Source: Clostridia bacterium (GTDB taxonomy: Bacteria > Bacillota_A > Clostridia > Christensenellales > Aristaeellaceae). Taken from it: a stretch of 23,821 bases of DNA. The notes below the pieces were generated by a model. It was given only the letters and a program-made list of their open reading frames with translations. It made no database searches and was not told where the DNA came from. Location: contig JAFRJF010000031.1 in the NCBI GenBank assembly GCA_017432405.1, positions 1 to 23,821 on the forward strand. The letters run 5' to 3'. The translations under genes and the position numbers were made by a program. Below, in pieces: positions 8,218-16,683 of the stretch. The first letter of the stretch is position 1; every line of letters starts with the position of its first letter.

Positions 8218-8583
8218 CTACTGAATCACATAGCCCTCCTTCTCCAGCACGCCGATGGCGCGGTCAAACTGGGCTTTCTTCACGAGTATGTAATCCGTGT
8301 TGAAGGTCGATACGGCAAAGATGTCGATGTGATGTTCAAACAGGAGGGCTGACAGCACCGAAAGGCTGCTGACCGGGGCGAAGTCCAGCTCGCCCTCGAT
8401 GCGGAAGCCGCGCCAGCCGTCGTTGCGATTGGTCGTGTGAACGGGGACGTCGGAGGTGATGCACACGAGGGAGAGTTCTTCGTCTGTCTTCCCGATGAAG
8501 AAGAAATCAGCGTACAGGTTGATCTCCGCCGGGGACAGTACCTTGCACACGGTCAGCGCATAGGGCAGTTTTCTGAGTATCAT
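8218..8583 (-). CDS. ACT-domain protein (CASTOR/ACT_7-like)
   Basis: A 121-residue protein with two ACT-like halves. The first half begins with ILRKLPYALTVCKV and contains the conserved SLVC strand; the second contains FAPVSSLSVLSALLFEHHID and ends in YILVKKAQFDRAIGVLEKEG. Small free-standing proteins of this family bind amino acids or related ligands and lack an enzyme domain; their roles are mostly unknown. It is cytoplasmic, with no signal or membrane segment. GGAGAT just upstream of the ATG at 8583 is a good ribosome binding site. It is transcribed from its own promoter (8649-8677) through a leader containing a hairpin. Its stop lies 4 nt from the end of the convergent EAL remnant. Confidence 0.8.
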   Translation of the reverse strand: MILRKLPYALTVCKVLSPAEINLYADFFFIGKTDEELSLVCITSDVPVHTTNRNDGWRGFRIEGELDFAPVSSLSVLSALLFEHHIDIFAVSTFNTDYILVKKAQFDRAIGVLEKEGYVIQ

Positions 8584-8614
8584 GGGGGCATCTCCTTAGC
8601 TGTGTCCATGGTGA

Positions 8615-8637
8615 GAGGGGCGATTGATTCGCCTCTT
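8615..8637. promoter_or_regulatory. Hairpin in the leader of the ACT-domain gene
   Basis: GAGGGGCG (8615-8622) pairs with CGCCTCTT (8630-8637) over 8 bp, including two G-T wobbles, around a 7-nt loop. On the plus strand it is followed by three further T residues, resembling a terminator, but no plus-strand gene needs one there. On the minus strand it lies between the predicted start (about 8642) and the ATG at 8583, so it may affect leader structure. Confidence 0.4.
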
Positions 8638-8648
8638 TTTCAATTTAC

Positions 8649-8677
8649 ATTGTACCATAAATTCGCCAGTCGATCAA
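8649..8677 (-). promoter_or_regulatory. Promoter of the ACT-domain gene
   Basis: On the minus strand TTGATC (8672-8677) and TACAAT (8649-8654) are 17 bp apart. It sits between the CobW-type stop at 8686 and the ACT gene, giving a leader of about 59 nt. Confidence 0.65.
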
Positions 8678-8685
8678 CCACATAT

Positions 8686-9763
8686 CTATCCGGGAGTATG
8701 CCGCCCGAAGAACCGCTCTGCCGCATCCGCTTCCGACAGCGCCTGGCGGTCCTCACCGATCAGCACGAGCGCATTCAATGCAGCTGCCGCGTCGGGGTTC
8801 GCGGGGGTTGTGAAAAAGTCGCCGAAGGCGTAGTCGAGCTTTATGACGCTGCCGTCCGACATCGTCGCATAGCCCTTGGCGCGCCAGATGCCGCCCTGGT
8901 CCAGCCGCTGCCGGAGGCGTTCGAGGTCCTGCCCTGTGAGGGGGGCGGGGATGCTAAGCGTCAGGGTGTACAGCGTCTTTCCGGCATCGGCGGCGCGGAT
9001 GCCGGTACCGCTGTGCTTCCCCGGGGCCGGGGACCCGAAGTCCCGCAGGAAACGGCCGGCCGGCAGGGCAGAGGGCAGCTGTGACGGGTCCAGCACGGTC
9101 AGGGCCGGGCGGTCGCCTTGGGCGGCGTCGGCCTGCCGGTTCCAGAGGACGGGGACGGGCTTAAAGCCGGGCGTCGGTGGCGCGGTGCCCGCGTCGCCCT
9201 CCGGGAGGGTATCCGCCTCCAATTGGTCGATGGAGGTGTCGATCAGTCGGGCGCTGGGGTTGATTTCCCGCAGCAGCTGCCTGACCGCGTCGAGCTCCGT
9301 CCGGGGAAGACCCTCCGTGAAATTCAGGTAGATATCGGTGGCGTCCCGGAGCTGGATGCGGTAGAATTCGCCGACCACCGTCATCAGCTTTCTCAGCTTC
9401 CGGGCGTTGACGACCATGACGCAGCGGTTCAGCGAAACCCCGTCGATCTCGGCACAGATCCGGCGGATCGCCTCCAGGTCCGCGGCGCCGGAGGCCTCCA
9501 TGACGATGTACTCCGGCGCGACGCCCTGTAAAAAGCTCGCGGACGGCTGTAACGAGGTCGCCCTTCAGTATGCAGCAGACGCAGCCGGCGGTGAGCGGGC
9601 GCACGGTGACACCGGAGAACGCGCCGGCGTCCAGGTTCACCCGTCCGATCTCGTTTTCGATCATCGCGACCCGCTTGCCCCGGTAGGCGCAAAGGAGCAT
9701 GGCCCTGATCAAAGTGGTCTTGCCGGCCCCCAACAGGCCGCCGTAGATATCCAGCTTTGCCAT
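8686..9763 (-). pseudogene. CobW/P47K-type GTPase, frameshifted
   Basis: Members of this G3E GTPase family act as metallochaperones or insertases for zinc, cobalt or other metals. The N-terminal part shows a P-loop (GGLLGAGKTT, residues 8-17), the ENEIG segment (36-40) and the metal-binding GCVCC motif (60-64). The remainder, including MEASGAADL, a degenerate base-recognition motif VVNARKL and a C-terminal domain ending near 8689, lies in another frame. The break falls at a run of five A (9530-9534, T on the coding strand). Removing one base restores a continuous protein of about 358 residues through EL-LQGVAPEYIVME. It may be a recent mutation, phase variation or a sequencing error. ATG 9763 is preferred over 9769 because AAGGAG (9771-9776) is then properly spaced. 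Confidence 0.8.
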
Positions 9764-9799
9764 GGCCATGCTCCTTTGCTCTGTCTCTTGTGAAAGCGT

Positions 9800-9940
9800 T
9801 TATTTGCCCTGCTTCAGAAGCTCGAAGCCGTATTCGACGGCGATCTGCACGATCTCGCCCATGGCCGCGCCGAGCACGGCGGGGTCCAGGGAATTGACGT
9901 ACCTGAAGCCGAAGAAGCAGTATTTATATACATCCCCGTG
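9800..9940 (-). pseudogene. Unrecognised C-terminal fragment upstream of the CobW-type gene
   Basis: About 45 codons ending at the TAA of 9800-9802 read FRYVNSLDPAVLGAAMGEIV and then VEYGFELLKQGK. Codon use is like that of neighbouring genes. No in-frame ATG with a ribosome binding site precedes it, and upstream the frame runs into the promoter and opposite strand of the YczE-like gene. It stops about 36 nt before the CobW-type start, an operon-like distance, so it may be the tail of a gene once co-transcribed with it. I do not recognise the family. A chance open frame is possible. Confidence 0.35.
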
Positions 9941-9981
9941 ACATGTATAACAATTACTGCCTGTTAAGAAGGGCCTGAATG

Positions 9982-9990
9982 TGCTATACT
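9982..9990 (+). promoter_or_regulatory. Extended -10 promoter of the YczE-like gene
   Basis: TG-C-TATACT at 9982-9990 is an extended -10 element; the -35 region (TGTTAA at 9962-9967, 17-bp spacer) is weak. Transcription would start near 9997, about 29 nt before the ATG at 10026. Confidence 0.6.
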
Positions 9991-10025
9991 GTGCAGCGAA
10001 AAACAGTCTTGAGGGGCGTTTTACG

Positions 10026-10724
10026 ATGAACTGCAATGCAATGCGCTTCCGGTCCCTTCGGGAGAACCGGACTCCCGGCGCGATTGTACTGAATATGCTG
10101 CTGGCCGCGGCCAGCCTGTTTGTCAACGGCTTCGGCGTGTACCTGACGATCCAGGCGAACATCGGCGCGGGACCGTGGGACGTGCTGAACCTGGGATTGG
10201 CAAAGACGCTGGGCATACTGTACGGCACGGCGTCCATTGCGGTTTCCTGCACCATCCTCCTCATCGACATCGCCATGAAGGAGCCCATCGGCATCGCCAT
10301 GTTCATCGACGCCGTCGTGGTTGGCAAGGCGGTGGATTTCTTCAACTGGATCAATCTCGTGCCGCCCCGCCAGTCCCTGGCGGCGGGGATACCGGTGATG
10401 ATCCTGGGCCTGTTCATCATGGCCTATACCCAGTACACCTACATGATCGCGTCGCTGGGCTGCGGGCCCAGGGATACGCTGCTTGTCGGGCTGGCGAAGC
10501 GCCTGAAGCGGCTGCCGATCGGGGCGGTCAGCGTCGCGCTTCTGAGCCTGGCGACGCTGACCGGCTGGCTGCTGGGCGGACCGGTGGGCGTGGGCACGCT
10601 GATCTGCGCCTTCGCCACGGGCCCCATCATGCAGCTGGCCTTCCGCACGGTCCGCTTCGACGCCACTTCCGTGCGGCACCAGCGGCTGACCGATTCCATT
10701 CGCGTGTTTGCCGGCCGGATATAG
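10026..10724 (+). CDS. YczE/YitT-like integral membrane protein
   Basis: A 232-residue polytopic membrane protein with about five transmembrane helices (roughly residues 18-38, 55-82, 95-110, 118-140 and 165-205). Two repeats carry the family hallmark of a Gly-Gly-Pro turn followed by Asp: GAGPWDVLNLGLA and GCGPRDTLLVGLA. This internal duplication is typical of YczE/YyaS proteins, whose transported substrate, if any, is not established. The start at 10026 has GAGGGGCG about 9 nt upstream; a GTG at 9981 lies within the promoter and is rejected. The 55-nt gap to the rhamnosidase gene, with no terminator seen, suggests the two may be co-transcribed. Confidence 0.8.
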   Translation: MNCNAMRFRSLRENRTPGAIVLNMLLAAASLFVNGFGVYLTIQANIGAGPWDVLNLGLAKTLGILYGTASIAVSCTILLIDIAMKEPIGIAMFIDAVVVGKAVDFFNWINLVPPRQSLAAGIPVMILGLFIMAYTQYTYMIASLGCGPRDTLLVGLAKRLKRLPIGAVSVALLSLATLTGWLLGGPVGVGTLICAFATGPIMQLAFRTVRFDATSVRHQRLTDSIRVFAGRI

Positions 10725-10779
10725 GCGGGGCGATGCTGTAAATAAGGACCGGGCAAAGGCAAGAGAAGGAGTGTGTGTC

Positions 10780-13515
10780 ATGTTCAAGAGCGACAGGCTG
10801 TATTTGACGGACCTGACCGTCGACCACCTGTCCGACCCCATCGGCATCGACGATGCCACGCCCTGCTTCGCCTGGAAGCTGAACAGCGACAGGAACGATA
10901 CCGTCCAGGCCGCCTATCGCCTGATCCTGGGGGACGACGCCGGGACCGTCGCGGATACCGGCGCGGTGGCCTCTGACCGGAGCATCGAGGTGACCGTGCC
11001 TGGCTTCACCGCCGCGCCGATGACCCGCTACCGGGTGAGCGTCAGCGTCACGGACAACTTTGGCAGGACCGCGACCCTCGAGGGCCGCTTCGAGACCGGG
11101 CGCATGGGCCTGCCCTTCTCGAGCGCCTGGGCGGAGCCGGTCCAGCGGCCCACGCCCTCCTCGATGGGCGCGGCGCGCGATGGCGACACCTACGATGCCA
11201 TGGAGCTGGACGAAGACGGGAACCGCACCTTCGGCGAGTTCCGGCCCGCCCAGTACATCCGCATCCCCTTCCGCGCGGGCAGGGGCGTTGCGCGCGCACG
11301 AATCTACGCCACCGCCCACGGCCTGTACCGGCTGACGGTGAACGGGGCCTGCCCGGACGAACGGCTGTTCGCCCCGGAGAACACCGCCTATAACAAGCTG
11401 CTGCTTTATCAGACCTACGACGTCACCGACCTCGTCCGCAGGGGCGAAAACGTCATCGGCGCGGTGCTGGCGGACGGCTGGTGGGCGGGCCGCGTGGGCA
11501 CCACCGGCGACTGCTGCCAGTACGGCGACACCACGGCGCTGCTGCTGGACGCGGTCATCGAATACACCGACGGCACCTGCCAGACCGTCACCGGCGACAG
11601 CGGCGTCAGCCACACCGGGCCCATCGTGTTCTCCGACCTGTTCGTGGGGGAGAAGTACGACGCCCGGCTGGAGATGCCCGGCTGGGACGCCCCCGGCTTC
11701 GACGACGGGGACTGGACGCCGGTGCAGCGGAAGGACTACGACAGGGACCACCTGAAGGGCCAGGGCGACGCCCCGGTGCGCACGCTTCCGGCGTTCAGGC
11801 CCGCCGCGATACTTACTGCGCCGAATGGGGACACCATACTGGACGCGGGGCAGAACCTCGCCGGCTTCACCCGGTTTACCGTCACCGCCCCCGAGGGCAC
11901 TGAGATCCGCCTGGAGCACTTCGAGCAGGTGGACCGGGACGGCAATTATTTCAACAGCATCCTCAACAACAACAAGGAGCAGACCGAGGTCTACATCTGC
12001 CGGGAGGGCGCCCAGACCTACCAGCCCAGCTTCACCTACCACGGCTTCCGCTATGTGCGCGTCACCGGCTGGCCGGGCATGCCCACCGTCGACGACTTCC
12101 GGGTGATCCCCTGCGCCAGCGAGATGAGGGACATCGGCAGCTTTGCCACCTCCGACCCCCGGCTTAACCAGCTGCAGAGCAACATCTGGTGGAGCCAGGT
12201 CTCAAATACCGTGTCCATCCCCACCGATTGCCCCCAGCGGGAGAAGGCGGGCTGGACGGGGGACATCATGGCTTACGCCCCCACGCTGTGCTTCAACCGG
12301 GACGCCAACGCCTTCCTGGGCGCGTGGATGGACAGCGTCCGCGCCGAGCAGCTGCCCGACGGCGCGGTGCCGATGATCGTGCCCTACCTGAAGGCCTATG
12401 CCACCTTCCTGCGGGACAACCTTGGCGCGGACACCAGCTGCGGCTGGGGCGACGCGGTCATCATCGTGCCCTACAGGGTCTACCAGGCCTACGGCAACCG
12501 GCGCATACTGGAGGACAACTACGAGGCCATGACCCGGTGGATGGCCTACATCGACGACCGCGCGAAGAACCACCACCCGGAGGGGTACGCGGGTTGGGAC
12601 GAGGCGCGCAAAGCCCGCAGCCGCTGGCTCTGGAACACCGACTTCCACTTCGGCGACTGGCTGATCCCCTCCATCGTGCTGGGCAACCCGGATGCCTTTG
12701 CCATGAACTGGACCGCCTACGCCACCATGGGCGTCGTCGCCCCGGCCTACTACGCCTTCAGCGCGAAGAGCATGTCCGAAATCGCCGCCATACTGGGCAG
12801 GGACGACGACGCCAGGCGCTATGCCCAGCTGTATCAGGACATCCGGGAGGCGTTCATCGCGGAGTACGTCCACGCGGACGGCACCATGGACGCGGATTTC
12901 CAGGGCATCTACGTCATCGCCCTGCAGATGGACCTGGTGCCCCGGGAGGTTCGCCCGAGGATGGTGGAGCACCTGTGCCGGATGATCCACGACAACGGCG
13001 ACAAGCTGGACACCGGCTTTTTGAGCGTGCTGTTCCTGATGGACGTGCTCTGCGACAACGGACGGGCGGACGTGGCCTACAGGCTGCTGTTCCAGGAGGG
13101 CTGCCCGGGCTGGCTCTACGAGGTCAGGGCCGGGGCCACCACGCTGTGGGAGAGCTGGGGCGCGATCTCTGAGGACGGCTCCGTCAGCACCTACAGCTAC
13201 AACCACTACGCCTTCGGCTGCGTGGGCGAATGGATGTACAGGCACATCGGGGGCCTGCAGCGCGTCGAGCCCGGCTACAGGCGCTTTCGCGTGAAGCCGT
13301 CCTTCGTGCCGGGGCTGACCTCCGCCGCCGTCAGCGAGGAGACCCCCTACGGCAGGGCGGCGGTTGAATGGCGCGCGGTGGGGGAAAGGGTGCTGGTCCA
13401 CGCGGAGGTCCCGGCCAACGCCCGGGCCGACGTCGAGCTGCCGGGCATGGCGACTATGACCGTGGGCAGCGGCAGCTACGACTGGCTGGTTCCCAGGGAG
13501 GGCGGTCGAGGGTGA
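10780..13515 (+). CDS. GH78 alpha-L-rhamnosidase
   Basis: A 911-residue enzyme that releases terminal L-rhamnose from pectic or other rhamnosides by inversion. Domains in order: an N-terminal Ig-like module (LTVDHLSDPIGID onward, about 1-115), a lectin-like rhamnosidase N domain (about 155-330, with TAHGLYRLTVNG), a concanavalin-like domain (about 345-450), the (alpha/alpha)6 catalytic barrel (about 455-830) and a C-terminal beta domain. Catalytic residues follow the known GH78 spacing: D483, E488 and D495 in DCPQREKAGWTGD, matching D567/E572/D579 of Bacillus sp. GL1 RhaB, and E791 in TLWESWG as probable base. There is no signal peptide, so it should act intracellularly. AAGGAG at 10766-10771 supports the ATG at 10780. 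Confidence 0.95.
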   Translation: MFKSDRLYLTDLTVDHLSDPIGIDDATPCFAWKLNSDRNDTVQAAYRLILGDDAGTVADTGAVASDRSIEVTVPGFTAAPMTRYRVSVSVTDNFGRTATLEGRFETGRMGLPFSSAWAEPVQRPTPSSMGAARDGDTYDAMELDEDGNRTFGEFRPAQYIRIPFRAGRGVARARIYATAHGLYRLTVNGACPDERLFAPENTAYNKLLLYQTYDVTDLVRRGENVIGAVLADGWWAGRVGTTGDCCQYGDTTALLLDAVIEYTDGTCQTVTGDSGVSHTGPIVFSDLFVGEKYDARLEMPGWDAPGFDDGDWTPVQRKDYDRDHLKGQGDAPVRTLPAFRPAAILTAPNGDTILDAGQNLAGFTRFTVTAPEGTEIRLEHFEQVDRDGNYFNSILNNNKEQTEVYICREGAQTYQPSFTYHGFRYVRVTGWPGMPTVDDFRVIPCASEMRDIGSFATSDPRLNQLQSNIWWSQVSNTVSIPTDCPQREKAGWTGDIMAYAPTLCFNRDANAFLGAWMDSVRAEQLPDGAVPMIVPYLKAYATFLRDNLGADTSCGWGDAVIIVPYRVYQAYGNRRILEDNYEAMTRWMAYIDDRAKNHHPEGYAGWDEARKARSRWLWNTDFHFGDWLIPSIVLGNPDAFAMNWTAYATMGVVAPAYYAFSAKSMSEIAAILGRDDDARRYAQLYQDIREAFIAEYVHADGTMDADFQGIYVIALQMDLVPREVRPRMVEHLCRMIHDNGDKLDTGFLSVLFLMDVLCDNGRADVAYRLLFQEGCPGWLYEVRAGATTLWESWGAISEDGSVSTYSYNHYAFGCVGEWMYRHIGGLQRVEPGYRRFRVKPSFVPGLTSAAVSEETPYGRAAVEWRAVGERVLVHAEVPANARADVELPGMATMTVGSGSYDWLVPREGGRG

Positions 13516-13571
13516 CAGCCCTGAGCTGTGACGTATTATGGGTAGAATATGTGCTTTTTTGCGCAAACCGG

Positions 13572-13600
13572 TTGCATGAATTGGTTATTTCTGCTATAAT
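13572..13600 (+). promoter_or_regulatory. Promoter of the GGDEF-EAL gene
   Basis: TTGCAT (13572-13577) and TATAAT (13595-13600) are 17 bp apart, and TGC before the -10 makes it an extended type. The start near 13607 leaves a leader of about 39 nt before the ATG at 13646. This separates the gene from the rhamnosidase transcript. Confidence 0.8.
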
Positions 13601-13645
13601 AGATTTAACAAGTATAGCCAATAAATTGCAGTGGAGTGCTGTGGC

Positions 13646-15919
13646 ATGGATATCAGGACGCTGTTCTCGCTCGTCTTCGTCGCGCTGTCCGTGGCGCTTG
13701 GGGTGTGCGGGCTGATCGCCTTCCGGTCCAGGAAGCCCATCGGCGTGCCGCTGGGGCGCCTGCTGCTTGCGCTGATCCCGCCGGTGGCCGGCAATCTGCT
13801 GATCATCAGCGCCACCACGAAGCTGCCCGCCACGATAGGCTGCTACCTGTATTACATCGGCATCGACTTTACCGTCTTCAGCCTGCTGCGCTATATTCTG
13901 AGCTATTGCAACATCCCGTGGAAGGCCAACAAGGCCAGAGTGTTCGTGCTGAGCCTGCTGGGGCTGGACGTGTTCCAGCTGCTGGCCAACATCTTCTTCG
14001 GCCACGCCTTCAGCCTGGAGCGCATCGAGCTCTACGGGAAGCCCTATTACCGCATGGTGCCCTATATGCCCCAGAACCTGCACCGGCTGCTGGTATACGG
14101 CGTGCTGGCCGCGGTGCTGGTGATCCTGCTGCTGAAGATGCTGCATTCCTCCCGCATTGCCTCCCGAAGGTACGCGGTGATCTTCTTTACCCTTCTCGCC
14201 GTCATCATCTGGTGCTCATTCTACGTAATCTCCCGCACGCCGCTGGATCGCTCGATGATCGGCTACGCGGCGTTCGGGCTGCTGGCGTTTTACTTTTCAC
14301 TCTATTACAAGCCCGTGCGGCTGCTGAACCGCATTATGATGGACATATCCGCCGAGCTTCCCGACGCGGTGTTCTTCTTTGACGACGTGGGCAGCTGTAT
14401 CTGGCTGAACAGTGAGGCGCGCCGGCTGCTGGGCGTCGACGGGCAGGACATGGGCGAGGTGGAGGAGAAGCTGAAGCCCTTCAACGCGAGCGGGGAAGGA
14501 ACGGACAGCTGGACCTCCAGGCTGGAACTGGACGGGGAAGGCGGCCGGCGCTACTACGCGCTGGAGAAGCGCACCATCCGGGATGCCCGGGGCTACGTGG
14601 ACGGATCCTTCCTCAGCATCCGCGACGACACCGAGGCCCAGCAGAACCTGATGCGGGAGGCCTATCGGGCGCGGCACGACGAGCTGACGGGGCTGTATAC
14701 CCGGCCCTACCTGTATCACTGCATCAAGCAGCGGCTCTCCGGGGCTTCCGACGGGGCGTTCTGCCTCGTGTTCGTCAATATCAGCAATTTCAAGCTCATC
14801 AACGACGTCTTCGGGGTCAACTTCGGCGACGAGGTATTGAAGCGGGTCGCGGACCTGCTTCGCGCGCTCGTGCCGCAGGGCGGCGTCTATGGTCGGCTCG
14901 CGGGGGATACCTTCGGCATCCTCGTGCCCGTGGCGGACTTTGACGCGGAGGCGATCGAAAGGCGTCTGTCCGGCTTTACCGTCGACACCGGCGAGATCGA
15001 ATACCATGTGCTGATCCACATGGGCGTCTATGAGGTGAAGGACGCTTCGATGGAGGTCTCGGTGATGTTCGACCGGGCGCGGATCGCGGCGGCGGGGCTG
15101 CGCAACGACTACCACACCCACATCGCCTGGTACGACGACCGGATGCGCGACAACCTGCTCTGGGAGCAGCAGATCACCGGCGACCTGAAAAACGCGCTCA
15201 CCGAGCGGCAGATCGTGCCCTATCTGCAGCCGCTGGTGGACGCGTCCGGGAAGGTGGTCGGCGCGGAGGCGCTGGTCCGCTGGAACCATCCAGAATACGG
15301 CTTCCTGCCACCGGCGCGGTTCATACCGATCTTCGAGCAGAACGGCATGATCGCGGAGGTGGACCGCTACATGTGGCGCTGCGCCTGCGAACAGCTGGAC
15401 CGGTGGCGGGACAACGACCTGTTCATCTCCGTCAATATCTCCCCGAAGGACTTCTACTTCATGGACGTGACCTCGGAGATCCGGGGACTGGTGAAGGAAT
15501 ACGGCGTCGATCCCGCCCGTCTGCGCCTGGAGATCACCGAGAGCATCATGATCTCCGACGTGGATAACAAGGTGCGCCTGCTGACCGACCTGCGCCAGGC
15601 GGGCTTTATCGTGGAGATGGACGACTTCGGCAGCGGCTATTCCTCCCTCAACATGCTCAAGAACATGCCCATCGACGTGATCAAGATCGACATGGTGTTC
15701 CTGCGCAGCTCCGAACAGGACGAGAAGTCCAGGATGATACTGCGCAACATCATTCACATGTCCACTGATTTGAACATCGTCCCGCTGACCGAGGGCGTCG
15801 AGACGGAGAAGCAGTACGACGAGCTGTCCCGAATGGGCTGCAAGCTGTTCCAGGGCTACTTCTTCGCCAGGCCCATGACCGTGAGCGACTTCGAGGCGCA
15901 CTATATCGACGCGGCGTGA
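13646..15919 (+). CDS. Membrane GGDEF-EAL protein, probable c-di-GMP phosphodiesterase
   Basis: A 757-residue signalling protein. The N-terminal 220 residues form a seven-helix membrane sensor of the histidine-kinase 7TM type, followed by a PAS-like domain (about 230-335). The GGDEF domain (DELTGLYTRPYLY at about 345) has AGDTF (419-423) in place of GGDEF, so diguanylate cyclase activity is unlikely; the domain may instead bind GTP and regulate the neighbour. The EAL domain (about 520-755) keeps the full catalytic set: EALVRW (E541), SVNIS, EITES, DDFGSGYSS, IKID, EGVE and FQGY. It should hydrolyse c-di-GMP to pGpG at the membrane. ATG 13646 is chosen over a GTG at 13631 because that GTG forms part of its ribosome binding site (GTGGAG). 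It converges on the response regulator with 6 nt between stops. Confidence 0.92.
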   Translation: MDIRTLFSLVFVALSVALGVCGLIAFRSRKPIGVPLGRLLLALIPPVAGNLLIISATTKLPATIGCYLYYIGIDFTVFSLLRYILSYCNIPWKANKARVFVLSLLGLDVFQLLANIFFGHAFSLERIELYGKPYYRMVPYMPQNLHRLLVYGVLAAVLVILLLKMLHSSRIASRRYAVIFFTLLAVIIWCSFYVISRTPLDRSMIGYAAFGLLAFYFSLYYKPVRLLNRIMMDISAELPDAVFFFDDVGSCIWLNSEARRLLGVDGQDMGEVEEKLKPFNASGEGTDSWTSRLELDGEGGRRYYALEKRTIRDARGYVDGSFLSIRDDTEAQQNLMREAYRARHDELTGLYTRPYLYHCIKQRLSGASDGAFCLVFVNISNFKLINDVFGVNFGDEVLKRVADLLRALVPQGGVYGRLAGDTFGILVPVADFDAEAIERRLSGFTVDTGEIEYHVLIHMGVYEVKDASMEVSVMFDRARIAAAGLRNDYHTHIAWYDDRMRDNLLWEQQITGDLKNALTERQIVPYLQPLVDASGKVVGAEALVRWNHPEYGFLPPARFIPIFEQNGMIAEVDRYMWRCACEQLDRWRDNDLFISVNISPKDFYFMDVTSEIRGLVKEYGVDPARLRLEITESIMISDVDNKVRLLTDLRQAGFIVEMDDFGSGYSSLNMLKNMPIDVIKIDMVFLRSSEQDEKSRMILRNIIHMSTDLNIVPLTEGVETEKQYDELSRMGCKLFQGYFFARPMTVSDFEAHYIDAA

Positions 15920-15925
15920 GTGGAG

Positions 15926-16678
15926 TCATTCCCCATGGCTGGCGCTGTCCCGGAATTCGCCGGGCGTCTGGCCGGTCAGCTTCTTGAAATTCCTTGAAAA
16001 ATGGCCGAGGTCGCTGTAGCCGCATTGCTCGGCGACCTCGTGGATGCGCAGCCCGGAGCCCGCCAGCAGCTGGCGGGCCTTTTCAATGCGCATATGGTTC
16101 AGGAGGTCCAGGAAGCTCTGGTTCGTGTGCTTGTTGATCAGCTTGGACAGGTGCCACTGGCTGACGTACACCCGGTCGGCCACATCTCCCAGGCTCAGCC
16201 GATCGGCACAGTGGGCGCGCATGTAGTCCAGCGCCTGGCGCACGATGTAGTTGCCTGCCAGGCCCGCCGGCTCTGTCGGCTCCGGCGTCTGCGTTTTTGG
16301 CAGGGCGTCCAGCCGGGCGATCATCGTGTGGATGGCCTCGTCCAGCTCGTCCATCCTGCTGGGCTTCAACAGGTAGCGGCACACGCCCAGGTTCAGCGCG
16401 GTCTGGGCGTATTCGAAGTCCCGGAAGGCCGTGAGCACGGTGATCTGAAGGTCGGGGAATTCGCTGCGCAGCGCCGCGACCATCGTCAGCCCGTCCATGT
16501 TGGGCATGCGGATGTCCGTCATCAGTATGTGGGGCTTCACCCGACGCACCAGCTCCAGCCCCTCCCTGCCGTTGGACGCCGTGCCGCTGACCTCGCAGCC
16601 CAGCTTTTCCCAGGGCACGACCCGGGAAAGGCCCTCGATAATCATGTGCTCGTCGTCCACCAGTACCACGCGATACAT
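15926..16678 (-). CDS. YesN-like response regulator with AraC DNA-binding domain
   Basis: A 250-residue regulator. The receiver domain (1-120) has acidic pocket D8-D9, phosphoacceptor D55 (MTDIRMPNMDG), T83 and K105. After a Pro/Thr-rich linker (about 128-142) comes an AraC-type double helix-turn-helix (about 150-247), ending in the family signature CGYSDLGHFSRNFKKLTGQTPGEFR. Such proteins activate sugar-utilisation genes by binding direct repeats upstream of promoters. GGAGG at 16688-16692 supports the ATG at 16678. It lies 5 nt after the solute-binding protein gene and is the last gene of the minus-strand run. Its natural partner is the histidine kinase two genes upstream. Many YesN proteins exceed 400 residues; this is a short form without the middle domain. 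Confidence 0.93.
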   Translation of the reverse strand: MYRVVLVDDEHMIIEGLSRVVPWEKLGCEVSGTASNGREGLELVRRVKPHILMTDIRMPNMDGLTMVAALRSEFPDLQITVLTAFRDFEYAQTALNLGVCRYLLKPSRMDELDEAIHTMIARLDALPKTQTPEPTEPAGLAGNYIVRQALDYMRAHCADRLSLGDVADRVYVSQWHLSKLINKHTNQSFLDLLNHMRIEKARQLLAGSGLRIHEVAEQCGYSDLGHFSRNFKKLTGQTPGEFRDSASHGE

Positions 16679-16683
16679 ATTGC

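Noticed and set aside
13514..13540. Possible terminator after the rhamnosidase gene (ACAGC/GCTGT)
   Set aside because: The stem has only 5 bp and the nearest T run is about 20 nt away, so it is not convincing.
12202..13566. 454-codon minus-strand frame opposite the rhamnosidase
   Set aside because: Antisense to the catalytic domain of a complete GH78 gene and without recognisable motifs.
14297..15901. 534-codon minus-strand open frame opposite the GGDEF-EAL gene
   Set aside because: It has no family motif and is His/Val/Asp/Gln rich. The plus-strand frame has complete EAL motifs.
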